Below are positions 5,216-6,133 of a stretch of DNA of 6,133 nt, piece by piece. The translations under genes and the position numbers were made by a program. This DNA is from Flavobacteriaceae bacterium (GTDB lineage Bacteria; Bacteroidota; Bacteroidia; Flavobacteriales; Flavobacteriaceae). A model generated the notes under the pieces. That model was not told the origin of the DNA. It searched no databases and was given only the letters and a program-made list of their open reading frames with translations. The stretch covers positions 1 through 6,133 of the forward strand of contig JABDMQ010000042.1 of the NCBI GenBank assembly GCA_013001365.1, read 5' to 3'. Numbering within the stretch: position 1 is the stretch's first letter; the number at the start of each line of letters is the position of its first letter.

Positions 5216-6013
5216 TTACCATTCTCTTTGTTTGTTGAGCTCTTCTTGTGCTGCAAGTTCTTCTTGAGGAATTACCTTAAGGAAAGATGGATGTTGCTCT
5301 ATCGCATATTCAATTTTCTCAACGATACTCGCGATATCTTCATTCTCATAATCAATGTCAAGAGGTTCCTTGATTTCCATGGATTGAAGAATATTCTTCT
5401 TCTTTATCCTCAAACCCTTCTTATCGAAAGAACGCCTGAAACCATCAATTACAATAGGCACAACAATGGGACTATATTGCTTTATTATATGTGCAGTCCC
5501 TTTTCGGATTGGTTTAAAAGGTGTCGTAGTACCTTGAGGAAATGTAATGACCCAACCATCATCTAAAGCCTTGGCAATGTTTGAAATATCACTCATTTTC
5601 ACCTGCCTGTTCACATTTTCTCCCTTTGCTCGCCAAGTGCGTTCTATACTTACTGAACCTACATAAGCTAAAATTTTAGGAAGAAGTCCTGCCTTCATCG
5701 TTTCCTTGGCTGCCACATAATAAATATTGAGCTTAGGATTCCACAGATACCCAATGTTCTTTATTGAATCGTCCCTGCCGCTTAAACTTGCATTGAATAC
5801 ATGAAACATGGCAACAACATCTGCAAAATATGTCTGGTGATTAGAAATGAAAAGCACATTGGTGTCTGGAAGATTCCTGATAACATCAGAACCTTCTATC
5901 TGCAATTCGTTGAATCCCCTGAATCTTTGATGGGTCATTAGACCTAAGATCCGGATAAGCCATTTTTTAAGGAATAGGATATGACCAAAAGGACTTTCCT
6001 TGAATAATCCCAT
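5216..6013 (-). CDS. PlsC-like 1-acyl-glycerol-3-phosphate acyltransferase family protein
   Basis: A 265-residue member of the PlsC/LPLAT acyltransferase fold, which transfers acyl groups to lysophospholipid-type acceptors at the inner membrane. Motif I is N58-H59-Q-T-Y-F-A-D65, motif II is G119-S-V-S-I-E-R125, motif III is F158-P-Q-G-T-T-T164, and motif IV is V185-P-I-V-I-D-G191. Two features differ from textbook PlsC: the His and Asp of motif I are six apart (HX5D rather than HX4D), and the Glu of motif III (F-P-E-G-T) is Gln160. I recall the same residues in flavobacterial relatives, so this looks like a family trait and not damage. The acceptor lipid is therefore uncertain. Mild hydrophobicity near 11-26 may help membrane binding; the C terminus is polar (Q-E-E-L-A-A-Q-E-E). 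The ATG at 6011-6013 is 42 bases after the stop of the NUDIX gene on the same strand. Confidence 0.88.
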   Translation of the reverse strand: MGLFKESPFGHILFLKKWLIRILGLMTHQRFRGFNELQIEGSDVIRNLPDTNVLFISNHQTYFADVVAMFHVFNASLSGRDDSIKNIGYLWNPKLNIYYVAAKETMKAGLLPKILAYVGSVSIERTWRAKGENVNRQVKMSDISNIAKALDDGWVITFPQGTTTPFKPIRKGTAHIIKQYSPIVVPIVIDGFRRSFDKKGLRIKKKNILQSMEIKEPLDIDYENEDIASIVEKIEYAIEQHPSFLKVIPQEELAAQEELNKQREW

Positions 6014-6033
6014 AAATACATTAGTTAGACAAA

Positions 6034-6041
6034 CAAAAGTA
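6034..6041 (-). promoter_or_regulatory. Possible Bacteroidota -7 promoter box before the acyltransferase gene
   Basis: Read on the minus strand this is TACTTTTG, an exact match to the Bacteroidota TAnnTTTG box, in the 42-bp gap before the acyltransferase ATG. A transcript from it would have a leader of about 13 bases. No TTG lies at the right distance upstream, so it is only a candidate; read-through from the NUDIX gene is as likely. Confidence 0.3.
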
Positions 6042-6055
6042 ACAAAAGCGATCTA

Positions 6056-6133
6056 TTAAAGGGACGCTTTGAGTATATCTTTTATCTCGCTTAACATCAT
6101 TGCCGTCGCTCCCCAAACAACATGACCATTAAG
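6056..6133 (-). CDS. NUDIX hydrolase, probable CoA pyrophosphatase (C-terminal end only)
   Basis: The minus strand from the right edge is open for 25 codons to TAA at 6056-6058. The peptide contains H-V-V-W-G-A-T-A-M-M-L-S-E, followed by I-K-D-I-L-K-A-S-L. A 'W-G-A-T-A/y-x-M-L-x-E' segment near the C terminus is characteristic of the CoA-pyrophosphatase (NudL/YeaB-type) NUDIX family, in which it follows the catalytic Nudix box. That box and the rest of the protein lie beyond the window. The enzyme would hydrolyse CoA or related nucleoside diphosphate compounds in the cytoplasm. It reads toward the acyltransferase gene, 42 bases away, on the same strand, so the two may share a transcript. Confidence 0.7.
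   Translation of the reverse strand, partial: LNGHVVWGATAMMLSEIKDILKASL

Overview
The window looks like an ordinary chromosomal stretch from a marine-type member of the Flavobacteriaceae (phylum Bacteroidota). The evidence is moderate to low GC, short intergenic gaps, and gene families with a strong flavobacterial flavour: a carboxypeptidase-like regulatory-domain protein, a Bacteroidota-type CHRD lipoprotein, a sirtuin without zinc cysteines, an ECF sigma factor paired with a small four-helix membrane protein, and a PlsC-like acyltransferase with an altered active site. I saw no insertion sequence, phage gene, CRISPR array, tRNA or rRNA.

Layout from left to right. Bases 2-646 (+) read as one carboxypeptidase-like regulatory-domain protein, entering from the left edge and broken by an in-frame TAA at 80-82; the open part downstream ends at 646. 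Facing it, two bases away, is a two-gene minus-strand unit: an SRPBCC protein with an N-terminal membrane anchor (1031-1558), then a VOC/glyoxalase-fold protein (649-1026). Further right on the minus strand come a TrmH-type RNA methyltransferase (1639-2292) and, upstream of it, a lipoprotein with two CHRD domains (2360-3190). A strong hairpin with a T-rich tail at 2308-2331 separates them.

A divergent intergenic region (3191-3312) leads into the plus-strand group: a CobB-like NAD-dependent deacylase (3313-4002), an ECF sigma factor (4063-4563), and a four-helix membrane protein starting 4 bases after the sigma stop (4568-5215). The membrane protein meets a minus-strand acyltransferase (5216-6013) tail to tail, with no base between the two stop codons. 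The right edge holds the last 25 codons of a probable CoA-pyrophosphatase-type NUDIX hydrolase (minus strand).

Functionally the genes are mostly independent housekeeping or envelope functions: RNA modification, protein deacylation, lipid acyl transfer and nucleotide clean-up. The one pair that looks like a functional module is the sigma factor and its membrane partner, which has the arrangement of a sigma/membrane-regulator couple, although the partner has no recognisable anti-sigma domain. No clearly new system is visible. The best second-look items are the nonsense-interrupted gene at the left edge, the altered catalytic motifs of the acyltransferase, the zinc-less sirtuin, and the hairpin that leaves no space for a promoter before trmH.
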